A program made the translations under genes and the position numbers. Positions 1-10,528 of a DNA stretch of 64,000 nt are shown here, one piece after another. The DNA lies in the NCBI RefSeq assembly GCF_932526225.1, contig NC_064042.1, positions 1,905,001-1,969,000 of the forward strand, read 5' to 3'. The notes below the pieces were generated by a model. That model searched no databases. It was not told the DNA's origin and worked only from the letters and a program-made list of their open reading frames with translations. The DNA is from Nematostella vectensis (Eukaryota; Cnidaria; Anthozoa; Actiniaria; Edwardsiidae). Numbering within the stretch: position 1 is the stretch's first letter; every line of letters begins with the position of its first letter.

Positions 1-1275
1 GAGATTGATACAACTCTGGTAGTGGGTAATTACATAAGAATAGCGGAACGAAAGAGATTGGTACAACTCTGGTAGTGGGTGATTACTTAAGAATAGCGGA
101 ACGAAAGAGATTGGTACAACTCTGGTAGTGGGTGATAACATTAGAATAGCGGAAAGAAAGAGATTGGTACAACTCTGGTAGTGGGTAATTACATAAGAAT
201 AGCGGAACGAAAGAGATTGATACAACTCTGGTAGTGGGTAATTACATAAGAATAGCGGAACGAAAGAGATTGATACAACTCTTGTAGTGGGTGATTACAT
301 AAGAATAGTGGAACGAAAGAGATTGATACAACTCTGGTAGTGGGTAATTACATAAGAATAGCGGAACGAAAGAGATTGATACAACTCTGGTAGTGGGTGA
401 TTACATAAGAATAGCGGAACGAAAGAGATTGGTACAACTCTGGTAGTGGGTGATTACTTAAGAATAGCGGAACGAAAGAGATTGGTACAAATCTGATAGT
501 GGGTGATTACATAAGAATAGTGGAACGAAAGAGATTGGTACAAATCTGGTAGTGGGTGATTACATAAGAATAGTGGAACGAAAGAGATGGGTACAACTCT
601 GGTAGTGGGTGATTACTTAAGAATAGCGGAACGAAAGAGATTGGTACAACTCTGGTAGTGGGTGATTACTTAAGAAAAGCGGAACGAAAGAGATTGGTAC
701 AACTCTGGTAGCAGGTGATTACATAAGAATAACGGAACGAAAGAGATTGGTACAACTCTGGTAGTGGCTGATTACATAAGAATAGCGGAACAAAAGAGAT
801 TGGTACAAATCTGGTAGTGGGTGATTACATAAGAATAGCGGAACGAAAGAGATGGGTACAACTCTGGTAGTGGGTGATTACATAAGAATAGCGGAACGAA
901 AGAGATTGGTACAATTCTGGTAGTGGGTGATTACTTAAGAATAGCGGAACGAAAGAGATTGGTACAAATCTGGTAGTGGGTGATTACATAAGAATAGTGG
1001 AACGAAAGAGATGGGTACAACTCTGGTAGTGGGTGATTACATAAGAATAGCGGAACGAAAGAGATTGGTACAAATCTGGTAGTGGGTGATTACATAAGAA
1101 TAGTGGAACGAAAGAGATGGGTACAACTCTGGTAGTGGGTGATTACATAAGAATAGCGGAACGAAAGAGATTGGTACAATTCTGGTAGTGGGTGATAACA
1201 TAAGAACAGCGGAACGAAAGAGATTGCTACAACTCTGGTAGTGGGTGATTACATAAGAATAGCGGAACGAAAGAG
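1..1275. repeat. 53-bp minisatellite, about 24 tandem copies
   Basis: A 53-bp unit beginning gagattggtacaactctgg repeats head to tail from the first base to about 1275. Copies differ by scattered substitutions (for example ggtaatt/ggtgatt, tagcgg/tagtgg). The period is not a multiple of three, so apparent minus-strand reading frames just cycle through the unit. It lies in the presumed intron or 3' part of gene B and continues off the left edge. From 1276 to 1457 I see nothing recognisable. Confidence 0.95.
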
Positions 1276-1457
1276 AGAAATCACCAAGAAACGGCACGCA
1301 TGAAAATAGTCCAACAAATTTATTGACCCTCGTTTTTAACCCCTTTTCACCGAGCTTGTCGCGTAGGCGGAGAGAGCATCTTTTGTCCATCGACTTTATT
1401 ATCATATCACCTGATAAGTCTGGGCTTATCATAAGCGTGATCGCTCATACTTTATAC

Positions 1458-1632
1458 CTGCACATCTGAAAGCCGACTTTCCAGGCCTCCTCGACCTGCG
1501 CGACTGAAGCTAGTTGGGCCTGGTACTTTTGGCATAAGCGCTTGGCTTCTTTGAAATTGAAGATATATTGCGTTTCTGCTCCAGCGTGAAACACGTTGCG
1601 ATATACGCCACCATCCAGGGCAAACTTCAACC
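1458..1632 (-). CDS. Gene B: Link (hyaluronan-binding type) domain, first-half exon (partial gene)
   Basis: This 175-nt exon encodes the N-terminal half of a Link module: GVYRNVFHAGAE, then the helix with KRLC, then AQVEEAWKVGFQMC. It is preceded by tttcag and followed by gtataaag. Its phases (needs one base from the previous exon, donates two) match gene A's first Link exon exactly, so it fits after the gene B EGF exon at 5391-5520. The second Link half and the lectin exons would lie off the left edge. The exon has no stop or frameshift and is probably functional. Link modules typically bind hyaluronan or related glycans; that role here is inferred from the family only. Confidence 0.8.
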
Positions 1633-2170
1633 CTGAAAACGTTCAACAACAATTATTACGAAAATATTAATTGCGACACTTGATTTATTATACGGCTTGT
1701 ACGTTATTTTCTTACAATAGCTCCGTTTACTCTTCCTTTTCACACCGTAGGTAGATTGTTGAAAAAGGCCAATCTCACCACGTTCCGCACAAAACCGCGT
1801 AACATATAGGTTCAAAAACATAGGTGAAGGTCTAAAAAATGCTGTTATGACTTCAGTGTAAGCTGCATTAGATTGTTTGATAGGGTTCTACTATCTGTAG
1901 ACTGTAGAGGTAAGGATGTAATGGAGATAAAAGGGATAAAGACCAAATGCAAAAGAACGTGGATAAAAATTCTGTGTCCGAATACGCGTATTCATCAAAT
2001 CTCGTCCATATGTTTTTAGTACCGTACGCTTGGTTAGTGCAGGGTTGACTGTGATCACGTGACAGGGTCGTTCAGCCTATCAGAGAACACACCTGCCTGT
2101 TGTTTATGTCATTTGAAGTTCACCTGGATTCCTAGTATCTTTCTCCTCGTCTAACTATAATAATGAGTAT
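1633..2170. other. Gene B intron sequence, no feature seen
   Basis: AT-rich sequence between the Link exon and the transposon that starts at 2171. No open frame with domain similarity, RNA gene or repeat was recognised. Confidence 0.5.
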
Positions 2171-2614
2171 CAGGGGCGTACGCAGGATTTTAACAAGTTG
2201 CAGTCAGAGCATTCAGAAGATGAATGAAGGCGTGGCCCCTCACCCCGCATCCCGTGAAGATTTCATAGCTCCCGCTTTTTAGTTTGAACTATTCGACGTC
2301 AGAGCGTCAGATTTTTGAGAATATTACACGATCCTCTGTCATCCTCGATCTGAAAAAGGACTTCAGTCGTCGCGTGGCACTGAACGACATAACAATATGT
2401 TTGGAAATCATCTGTAGACTACCATGATTAAGAAAATAATAATTTTTATCCTCATCATATATATAAAACTACGTACATTAAAATTTATGGGTTGATTTTT
2501 TTTACCCTCGTTATGCAAATATGATCCCAAGAAAAATCCTGGGTACGGGCCTGAGATCGCCAAATTTTTTTTGCAGTCCAGTGACTTCAGGCCTATACGC
2601 TACGTACGCCCTTG
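2171..2614. mobile_element. 444-bp non-autonomous DNA transposon with 5-bp TSD
   Basis: The left end CAGGGGCGTACGCAG and the right end (reverse complement CAAGGGCGTACGTAG) form imperfect terminal inverted repeats. They are flanked by the direct repeat AGTAT on both sides (2166-2170 and 2615-2619). No transposase is present. At about 2527-2553 it contains a stretch matching, in reverse, the terminus of the 573-bp element at 40221, which suggests nesting or shared ancestry. Confidence 0.75.
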
Positions 2615-2986
2615 AGTATAAGCTCTTCCTTTTTTTTATGTTCCATTTCATGATATACTTTTGTATTGTTATTTTTCAAAGTCCTTTGTTTTTCCTTTTT
2701 TAAAAAGACCCTTCCGTAAATTAGAGTCATTTAATACCAGAGTTCTTATATCGCTTTGGGTGGACCTTTTCAAAGTTACGCTCTCAAGAAATTTCACGGT
2801 GTATTTTCACTTTGAAACGAACGTGCGACTGACCCTTTAGTTCCTTAATAAACTCTAGGGTTTAGTTTATTAAAAAAGTGGTCTCTTGTTAGAAAGAAAA
2901 AAAATAATACAACTATTTTACAACTGAAGCATGGCCGTTGCTAGCTAGATAAAATTTTTGGAGGGTAGCCGAAAAGGAAAAACAAA
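2615..2986. other. Intronic/intergenic AT-rich sequence, nothing recognised
   Basis: Poly-T and poly-A rich sequence between the transposon and the start of homology to the ~2.9 kb PAN-exon unit. No gene or repeat structure was seen. Confidence 0.4.
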
Positions 2987-4260
2987 TTCCAATGACACTT
3001 TACAAAAAGTCGCATCATATTTTGTTTGATATTACTCAATAAGTACTTAGGAGAATTTTCCGCCTTATTTGGTGTGTAATGAGCTTATTGGAAACGTCAA
3101 GTCATGTTTTTCCGTCATGTCGCACAACTCCCAAAAACCAACTAACGATTTGCATATTAAAACATTTTCACTGCCCTAAAATTGTTTTTGTTATAAATAA
3201 TTAATAAATAATAAATACATCGTATAAATCAAATAAGGTATTTGCACGGGCTCAAAAGGTGCTTTATTTTAATGTTTTTAACATAGTTCCGATAAAGTTG
3301 AGCCTATTTCAGCAAAAGTTTCAGAATCTTTAGGGGCTGTTGCATCAGAAAAGCGCATTTGCAACCGCGAATTCTGCAAGAAGCCCAGAGAGTACAGCCT
3401 TGATAATAATAAAAGCTTTTTTTAACTTCTATTTTATGAGATTTATATCAAATCTAAGCTTCGTTTGTAATCTGCTCGTTCCGTGAAGCGCCTTCAAATT
3501 TAGCGATTCAATACTTCATCATATCATCAATATTTAATTTGTTGGGTTATTCTTAATAAAGTCATTATAAGAAATTCAAAGCGCTTTGGCGATTTTATAT
3601 TTGCTTTTCACTTAAAAGTAAATAAAACAAAAATATAAGAAGTCTCATCGGGACTTTTTATTTATCTTTCATCGCAACTCGGGAAAAAAACCTGTGATCA
3701 AGAACAAGCGTCCTTTAATGAGAGTTGCTCATTCTTAGGGTTCGGATGACTTTTTTTCTCGTAATAAGGAACTCTGCTTCCTTCAACTAAATAAAATCAT
3801 TTAGGCATGAACATCTTTAGATGCATCCTAGACATTTTCAAAGTAACATTAAAAAAAAAAAAACAGAACAAATTTAAAAATCTGGCAACTCGTACTCACC
3901 GCCACAGCAAAGTAAGTGAATCCTGGCCTTCGTTTCAGGCCAAGTGGCTGCAGCAAATGTGAAAAGTTGTTAACTTCACAAGTAAACTGAGAATCATTCG
4001 CGCTTCGTCTTCCGAAATTTACCGACTCACAAGAGTTCACATCGAAACACTTTGCTTGGCAGCTGAAAGAGTCACTGGTGTTGAACACCTCCACGACATA
4101 ACCCACCAAAGTATGAGCGGGAATGTCCATGAAAATGAAGTAAATAAACTCAGAATAGGAAAAACTTGAAAAGAAGAACAGGAAAGAAGATAAAACGCTG
4201 GATATAAAAAACGTTTTCATGTCGCAAAATAGTTATTCACCTCATTTCGATGGTACTGGG
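2987..4260. repeat. Partial, diverged copy of the ~2.9 kb PAN-exon unit
   Basis: From the phrase tccaatgacactttacaaa to just beyond the PAN exon this matches the tandem units at 6.3-17.9 kb and 33.5-40.9 kb, with more substitutions and small indels. It sits between the gene B EGF exon (5391-5520) and Link exon (1458-1632). Gene A has only about 0.8 kb of unrelated intron at that place, so this partial unit was inserted into the intron. Confidence 0.85.
3900..4220 (-). CDS. Signal peptide + PAN/Apple exon, misplaced copy
   Basis: This 321-nt exon runs from an ATG to a consensus donor (GCG|GTGAGT). It encodes 107 aa: a hydrophobic signal peptide (about residues 1-22) and a PAN/Apple core with four cysteines at 54, 58, 64 and 81. 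It is the most diverged intact copy and keeps Cys64, which the amplified copies have lost. It lies downstream of the gene B EGF exon. Its phase-0 donor cannot join in frame to the Link exon at 1632, which needs a phase-1 donor, so it is either unused or starts a different transcript. A TATA box is visible about 70 bp upstream of its ATG. Confidence 0.65.
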
Positions 4261-4290
4261 TTTACTGGTCATTATTTAGGATTGGCAAGC

Positions 4291-4297
4291 TTTTATA
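4291..4297 (-). promoter_or_regulatory. TATA box upstream of the PAN exon at 4220
   Basis: On the minus strand the sequence reads TATAAAA, about 71-77 bp before the ATG at 4218-4220. The other PAN exons have the related CATAATAAG at the same distance (for example 36063-36070 for gene A). This supports these exons being transcript first exons. Core-promoter function is inferred from motif and spacing only. Confidence 0.45.
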
Positions 4298-4500
4298 AGC
4301 AGAAGGTGCTGTTAAACAATGTAGCACCTGGAATGCTTGGATGAGAATCGAATAATTATAATTATAAGGGAAGAACACAAGCTCTTAACGATTGTTTGCA
4401 TGTTAAATTTTGGTTGCATAGCGCGACGTTTGAAAGGTCGTAAAGCGTGTAGGGAGAGAGCTCGCATAAAGAACGAAACCGCGCTGCGTATATTCGATAA

Positions 4501-4792
4501 CAGGGGCGGATACAGGGGGGGGGGGGGTGGATTGGGTGGATCTCCACCCCCCTTTTTGAGTAAAAAAATGAAAGTTATTTGAAGCAAATAAATGTCTGGT
4601 GGACGGGAGGTACTGTCCATGTGCCTTCGCCTGCTTGACTTTGCTGACGCGGCAAATCCAATTCAGCGTGAAGTAATTATAAGATGTAAGTAGTGACTTA
4701 CCAAGAACCACTGGATCCGCTATTAGCCGCCTATCCGACCATTATTCACCCTCCCCCCCCCCCCAAATTTGTAAAAACTGCCTCCGCCCCTG
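4501..4792. mobile_element. 292-bp non-autonomous DNA transposon with 5-bp TSD
   Basis: The left terminus CAGGGGCGGATACAG and the right terminus (reverse complement CAGGGGCGGAGGCAG) are inverted repeats, flanked by GATAA at 4496-4500 and 4793-4797. Internal G and C homopolymer runs lie just inside both ends. It has no coding capacity and belongs to the same CAGG-terminus, 5-bp-TSD group as the elements at 2171 and 40221. Confidence 0.8.
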
Positions 4793-4910
4793 GATAAAGT
4801 TTCAGTGATTGCGAGGGGTTTCCTGTGGCGCGTCCTCGGTGTATGTATGTTTGCTGGTGCCCATACCGCTTCTTATTGGTGGAGCGAATATTGGAGGGAA
4901 CGTTTGGCCG

Positions 4911-5245
4911 CAATTAATAAAAGTGGTGACCCTATCATTAGCGCCTGACTGATGAAAGTGGCTGATGAGTGAAAAGTCAAAGCATTAATACGAGTGGTGA
5001 CCCTACCACTAACGCCTGACTGATGAAAGTGGCTGATGAGTGAAAAGTTAAAGCATTAATACGAGTGGTGACCCTACCACTAACGCCTGACTGATGAGAG
5101 GTGGCTAAAGAGTGAAAAGTCAAAGCATTAATACGAGTGGTGACCCTATCACTAACGCCTGACTGACGAGAGGTGGCTGATAAGTGAAAAGTTAAAGCAT
5201 TAATACGAGTGGTGACCCTATCACTAACGCCTGACTGATGATCAT
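4911..5245. repeat. 71-72-bp tandem repeat, about 4.6 copies
   Basis: Copies of gcattaatacgagtggtgac and the following ~50 bases start at about 4982, 5053, 5125 and 5197, with a partial first copy from about 4911. Each unit holds a 6-bp hairpin (AGTGGT, six-base loop, ACCACT). In some copies the second arm is ATCACT, which keeps pairing through a G-U wobble. Function unknown. Confidence 0.9.
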
Positions 5246-5390
5246 AAGAAGCGAATAACAATAAACCTCCACTCACCTTTAAACTTCTCGAATTCTGTCT
5301 TCCTTAGAAAAAGCTTGGTTATATACTCAACCCATTCCCCTCACCAAAAACAAAATGGTCACGGGTTCTACTCTACTATGTTCGGTCTAC

Positions 5391-5520
5391 CTGTGGAACA
5401 GTGTTTATCCAAGTACGGTGCTGTTGGAAATGGAAGACCACAGCTACAGCGGTACGTCCAGTTAGACTGGTCAGCGGTACACGTGCCTCCGTTCAGACAA
5501 GGATTCGAGAAACAGGGATC
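5391..5520 (-). CDS. Gene B: EGF-like domain exon
   Basis: This 130-nt exon is bounded by tttatcag and gtagaccg. It encodes one EGF module starting DPCFSNPCLNGGTC with six cysteines, ending HCSTG. It is the same length and phase (0 in, 1 out) as gene A's EGF exon at 33100-33229 and differs from it at several residues (for example GLPFPTAPYLDKHC against GVSFSAAPYLDDHC). It accepts phase-0 donors, so any of the intact PAN exons at 7002, 10208, 13104 or 15999 could splice to it in frame. The reading frame is uninterrupted. Confidence 0.85.
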
Positions 5521-5841
5521 CTGATAAAGAACAGCTTTTGTTAGAAGTGGAAGACAGAAATGTCAATTGTCTTGACCGACTTCCGATATTTTGTCGGCAT
5601 ATACCATGGCATATGCTTTGTTTCATTAGCAAAATAAAAATCGCCTATAAATACCTTAGCCTGCTAGGAGGCTCTCCGGAGTTTAGAAATACCTGTGGAT
5701 TCCTTCCAAGATTTTCATAATCGAATTATATATATATATATATATAAAATGATGGTTGAAGGCTTTCATAGAAAGTGCTCAATACTCGAAAGTAGAGCGG
5801 TGTATAGTGTTGGTTTGAGAAAAATACAAACTACATAGGTT

Positions 5842-5878
5842 TCCCTACAGGTCTGTTTCGTGGTTGCCCACTCATCAG

Positions 5879-5882
<4 letters not shown>
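5842..5882 (-). ncRNA. Type I hammerhead ribozyme, copy 1
   Basis: On the minus strand, in order: stem I strand UCCC, core CUGAUGA, stem II GUGG with GCAA tetraloop and CCAC, core GAA, stem III ACAG and CUGU around a 2-nt loop, the unpaired A at the cleavage position, then stem I strand GGGA. All invariant core nucleotides are present. Predicted cleavage lies 3' of that A, between plus-strand positions 5846 and 5845. The very short stem III is typical of retrozyme-type hammerheads, which often work as dimers. Confidence 0.85.
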
Positions 5883-5970
<88 letters not shown>

Positions 5971-6062
5971 TGATGGTTGAAGGCTTTCATAGAAAGTGCT
6001 CAATACTCGAAAGTAGAGCGGTGTATAGTGTTGGTTTGAGAAAAATAAAAACTACATAGGTT

Positions 6063-6103
6063 TCCCTACAGGTCTGTTTCGTGGTTGCCCACTCATCAGG
6101 GGA
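6063..6103 (-). ncRNA. Type I hammerhead ribozyme, copy 2
   Basis: Identical in sequence to copy 1 over the whole ribozyme: core CUGAUGA at 6093-6099, stem II GUGG/CCAC with a GCAA loop, GAA, short stem III, and stem I UCCC/GGGA. It is displaced by exactly 221 bp from copy 1. Predicted cleavage lies between plus-strand positions 6067 and 6066. Confidence 0.85.
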
Positions 6104-6241
6104 TTTAATGAGAATATTCCTACCATCGTATATATACTATTAACATTGAAATTTACATAATAATAGACTGATAGTTTTAGCTAAGGCGGTAAGAGGAACA
6201 ATAGCGAGTTACATTAAATATGCGGGGCGAAAACTAACAGT

Positions 6242-6280
6242 GCGGAACTAAGGAACTAAGGAACTAAGGAACTAAGTTCC
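6242..6280. repeat. Short ggaactaa repeat at the left border of the PAN-unit array
   Basis: Four tandem copies of the 8-mer ggaactaa lie directly before the start of homology to the ~2.9 kb unit at about 6282. They may mark the duplication junction. Confidence 0.6.
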
Positions 6281-7001
6281 TTTTCACTGCCCTAAAATTG
6301 TTTTTGTTATAAAAATTTTTAAAATACATCGTATAAATCAATTAAGGTATTTGCACGGGCTAAAAAGGTGTTTTATTTTAATGCTTTAAACATAGTTCCG
6401 ATAAAGTTGAGCCTATTTCAGCAAAAGATTCAGAATCTTTAGGGGCTGTTGCATCAGAAAAGCGCATTTGCAACCGCGAATTCGGCAAGACGCCCAGAGA
6501 GTACAGCCTTGATAATAATAAAAGCTTTTTTTAACTTCTATTTTATGAGATTTATATCAAATCTAAGCTTCGTTTGTAATCTGGTCGTTCCGTGAAGCGC
6601 CTTCAAATTTAGCGATTCAATACTTCATCATATCATCAATCTTTAATTTGTTGGGTTATTCTTAATAAAGTCGTTATAAGAAATTCAAAGCGCTTTGGCG
6701 ATTTTATATTTGCTTTTCACTTAAAAGTAGATAAAACAAAAATATAAGAAGTCTCATCGGGACTTTTTATTTATCTTTCATCGCAACTCGGAAAAAACCT
6801 GTGATCAAGAACAAGCGTCCTTTAATGAGAGTTGCGCATTCTTAGGGTTCGGATGACTTTTTTTCTCGTAATAAGGAACTCTGCTTCCTTCAGCTAAATA
6901 AAACCATTTAGGCATGAACATCTTTAGATGCATCCTAGACATTTTCAAAGTAACATTAAAAAAAAAAGAACAAATTTAAAAATCTGACAACTCGTACTCA
7001 C

Positions 7002-7322
7002 CGCCACACCAAAGTAAGTGAATCCTGGCCTTCGTTTCAGGCCAAGTGGCTGCAGCAAATGTGAAGAGTTGTTAACTTCACAAGTAAACTGAGAATCATT
7101 CGCGCTTCGTCTTCCGAAATTTACCGACACAAAAGAGTTCACATCGAAACACTTTGCTAGGCAGCTGAAAGAGTCCCTGGTGTTGAACACTTCCACGACA
7201 TAACCCACCAAAGCATAAGCGGGAATGTCCATGAAATTGAGGTAAGTAAACTCAGAATAGGATAAAATTGAAAAGAAGAAAAGGAAAGTAGAGAAAACAC
7301 TGGATATAAAAAACGCGTTCAT
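7002..7322 (-). CDS. Gene B candidate first exon: signal peptide + PAN/Apple, copy 1
   Basis: This 321-nt exon runs from ATG to the donor GCG|GTGAGT and encodes a 107-aa segment with a hydrophobic leader and PAN core. It is the array copy nearest the gene B EGF exon (5391-5520), and the phase-0 junction fits. The leader reads FFSILSYSE where other copies have FFSSFSYSE. Cys54, Cys58 and Cys81 are kept, but position 64 is Phe where diverged copies have Cys. PAN domains bind proteins or glycans in extracellular molecules; the specific ligand is unknown. Confidence 0.75.
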
Positions 7323-8300
7323 TTTGCAAAATGAATGTTGGATGCGAAGAGTTCAACTCATTTCGATGATATGCCAGTTTGAATCTGGGCAATGCTTATT
7401 ATGGACTTAATCGGGGGCCCTATCACATGTGACTGACCGGTTTCGTTTTCCGAACACTAAAATTAATCTGACCAAAGCGGCATACAGATAATGGGTCGTA
7501 CGTAGGAGAAGTATTCAATTGTGATAAAAGCACAGGTATCCCAGTAAATATGGAAAAGCTAAATTGCATCACCATTGACAAGAGTTATAAGAAAAAAAAA
7601 AACTTTAGATAAATTTCCAATATCGACAAGAAAAAAAAATTTCTCAAGAAGTTTTTTTTTTTCAATTTTTCAGTTACCTTTTTCGGCAGAAAAGTGAAAA
7701 GTAGAATTTCCGAAACAATTCACAGACTAAACGCTCTGAATTCGAAAATCTGTTTAAAAGAGTGACTAGAACATTCCCAAATAAACAACAAAGTTATTGC
7801 GATATTATTGAAAGATTGCTGTTTAACTGGTCGGATAATCTAATAAGCTATAGGTATTCTACAAGACCAAAAGTAAAATAATGATGAAAGAATAGCTAGG
7901 AGAATAACAAAGAGTGTTATGTCAAAGTGATCTCTTAGACGTAATATCTTTTAAGTTACCAAAAATAATTTTAGTTATCTATCATCAGTAAAACCTTTCA
8001 CTGAAAATGGTTTCTTTTTTCGACGGGCTCCGGTTGTAGCGAAACGACTTCTCGTATTATTTTTCCACCGAGTCAAATACGAGAGGCTAATCCACAGGAA
8101 ACCCAACCACAGGAAACCCGATAAGAACGCCTGAGACTAGGCTGGCGAGAGGCTAATGTTACAAATAAGTAGCACCTGCTTTTAGTCACACGATTACAGT
8201 AACCAGGTCAAGCGTGACACCCTAGAGCCGATTATTGAGTTCATTATTTGAAATTTTATTTGATTGTTTACCGAGAAGTTTCCATTCTTGATACGCATTC

Positions 8301-8583
8301 CATATCAAACATATTCCCCACGGATAGTGTCCTTCGTATGCATTGCCTTATATGGGCATTGATGCCCATATTTAGAAGAGCTAAAGTTTTCCCGCTCCCT
8401 GATCTCCAGAAAACATGGTGAAAAAAGCTGATTCCTGTCAATTTGAGACTCGAGGCAAAAATGTGTCAAAAAAAACTTTATCGCTTGGTCAAATCTTTAT
8501 CACACAAGCCTTGAAAAGCCCTTAGACCCAGGCCTCCAAGAGATTGGCCGAGCGAGTTTTAAGGTCACCCAAATATTGATATG
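8301..8583. other. 283-bp segment present only in array unit 1
   Basis: Units 2-4 and the 34-kb unit read cattc|tggttaccc continuously; unit 1 has 283 bp between these two halves. It contains no inverted termini or target duplication that I can see. It could be an insertion into unit 1 or the ancestral state deleted before the others were amplified. Confidence 0.7.
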
Positions 8584-8752
8584 TGGTTACCCATTGTCAT
8601 AGAGGGAATTCTTTATACTACAAATTTAGTGCCGATGGTCCTTCCGTTATGGCGAAGGCTAATCTTCGAAGTATAATTCAATTTACTCCGGGTTGATTTT
8701 TTTTTACATTTGGCAATTCATTATTAGTGGTCAGGAGAACATGTTCTGTGGT

Positions 8753-8798
<46 letters not shown>

Positions 8799-10207
8799 GG
8801 TTTTATTGCGTCCCCATTTTCTTATAGCGAAATCATTGGTGTAGCATCTCGATTTTCAGTAAGCCTTCTTATTCCCGCTGAAGTACTAGTACGTAGATTA
8901 CAATGTCTAATATTGTACTGTATTGAGTCATGGTTAATTATCTATATGAATTCTGTTATTTAGATTTGTTAAGAAAGGAGTCAATACAAGTGTTTCCATT
9001 ATATTTTTTAATCGATCCAATTTGGACAGCACCTGGCAGCTCTCTTTTTGCACAACTCGACATGACGGAAAAACCCTGAACATGCGCAGTTTTGAAGAGA
9101 TGAAGAGGGAAGATACATTGTTTTTATTACAATAGCCACCATTTCCTTGTATTCCGGACTGATTATCCCTTTTTAAAACACAAATAACGTGAGTTCGAAA
9201 TGCACATACCCAGATTTTGGCTCTTAAGACATTTTTTCCTTGATCATCCTTGCGCCATGTATGGGCTTAGGGACGAAAAGCTCAAATTCCAATGACACTT
9301 TACAAAGAGTCGCATCAATTTAAAAATAGTCGCACTTGATATTTTGTTTGATCTTACTCACTAAGTACTTAGGAGAATTTTCCGCCTTATTTGGTGTGTA
9401 ATGAGCTTATTGGAAACGTCAAGTCATGTTTTTCCGTCATGTCGCACAACTCCCAAAAACCAACTAACGATTTGCGAATTTAAACATTTTCTCTGGCCTA
9501 AAATTGTATTTGTTTTAAATAATTTTAAACTACATCGTATAAATCAATTAAGGTATTTGCACGGGCTAAAAAGGTGTTTTGTTTTAATGTTTTTAACATA
9601 GTTCCGATAAAGTTGAGCCTATTTCAACAAAAGATTCAGAATCTTTAGGGGCTGTTGCATCAGAAAAGCGCATTTGCAACCGCGAATTCGGCAAGACGCC
9701 CAGAGAGTACAGCCTTTATAATAATAAAAGCTTTTTTTAACTTCTATTTTATGAGATTTATATCAAATCTAAGCTTCGTTTGTAATCTGGTCGTTCCGTG
9801 AAGCGCCTTCAAATTTAGCGATTCAATACTTCATCATATCATCAATCTTTAATTTGTTGGGTTATTCTTAATAAAGTCATTATAAGAAATTCAAAGCGCT
9901 TTGGCGATTTTATATTTGCTTTTCACTTAAAAGTGGATAAAACAAAAATATAAGAAGTCTCATCGGGACTTTTTATTTATCTTTCATCGCAACTCGGGAA
10001 AAAACCTGTGATCAAGAACAAGCGTCCTTTAATGAGAGTTGCTCATTCTTAGGGTTCGGATGACTTTTTTTCTCGTAATAAGGAACTCTGCTTCCTTCAG
10101 CTAAATAAAACCATTTAGGCATGAACATCTTTAGATGCATCCTAGACATTTTCAAAGTAACATTAAAAAAAAAGAACAAATTTAAAAATCTGACAACTCG
10201 TACTCAC

Positions 10208-10528
10208 CGCCACACCAAAGTAAGTGAATCCTGGCCTTCGTTTCAGGCCAAGTGGCTGCAGCAAATGTGTAGAGTTGTTAATTTCACAAGTAAACTGAGA
10301 ATCATTCGCGCTTCGTCTTCCGAAATTTACCGACACAAAAGAGTTCACATCGAAACACTTTGCTAGGCAGCTGAAAGAGTCCCTGGTGTTGAACACTTCC
10401 ACGACATAACCCACCAAAGCATAAGCGGGAATGTCCATGAAATTGAGGTAAGTAAACTCAGAATAGGAAAAACTTGAAAAGAAGAAAAGGAAAGTAGAGA
10501 AAACACTGGATATAAAAAACGCGTTCAT
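10208..10528 (-). CDS. Gene B candidate first exon: signal peptide + PAN/Apple, copy 2
   Basis: The exon has the same 321-nt structure as its neighbours: intact ATG, leader, PAN core and GTGAGT donor. Position 83 is Ile (CEINN) where other copies have Val. The asparagine sequon NST follows. Phe replaces Cys at position 64. It fits in frame to the EGF exon at 5520. Confidence 0.7.

Larger units (their letters stand above)
5727..6103 (-). mobile_element. Retrozyme-like dimer: two hammerhead-bearing 221-bp units with (TA)n
   Basis: Two near-identical ~133-bp blocks (5749-5881 and 5970-6102) each end in a complete minus-strand hammerhead ribozyme. They are separated by a (TA)n tract of about 43 repeats; a shorter (TA)n lies at 5727-5747. 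The distance between equivalent bases is 221 bp, so self-cleavage of a minus-strand transcript would release a 221-nt monomer. Tandem small units bounded by type I hammerheads, without coding capacity, define metazoan retrozymes and also occur in Penelope-like element terminal repeats. No reverse transcriptase is nearby. It lies in the presumed first intron of gene B, on the same strand as gene B. Confidence 0.8.

Noticed and set aside
1037-1432. Minus-strand frame across the 53-bp minisatellite
   Set aside because: The peptide is only a translation of the satellite in rotating frames.
4911-5245. Hammerhead ribozyme in the 71-bp repeat
   Set aside because: CUGAUGA is followed almost immediately by GAAA with no room for stem II, and no matching stem I or III was found.
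5766-5990. Minus-strand frame of alternating Ile-Tyr
   Set aside because: Translation of the (TA)n tract inside the retrozyme-like unit.
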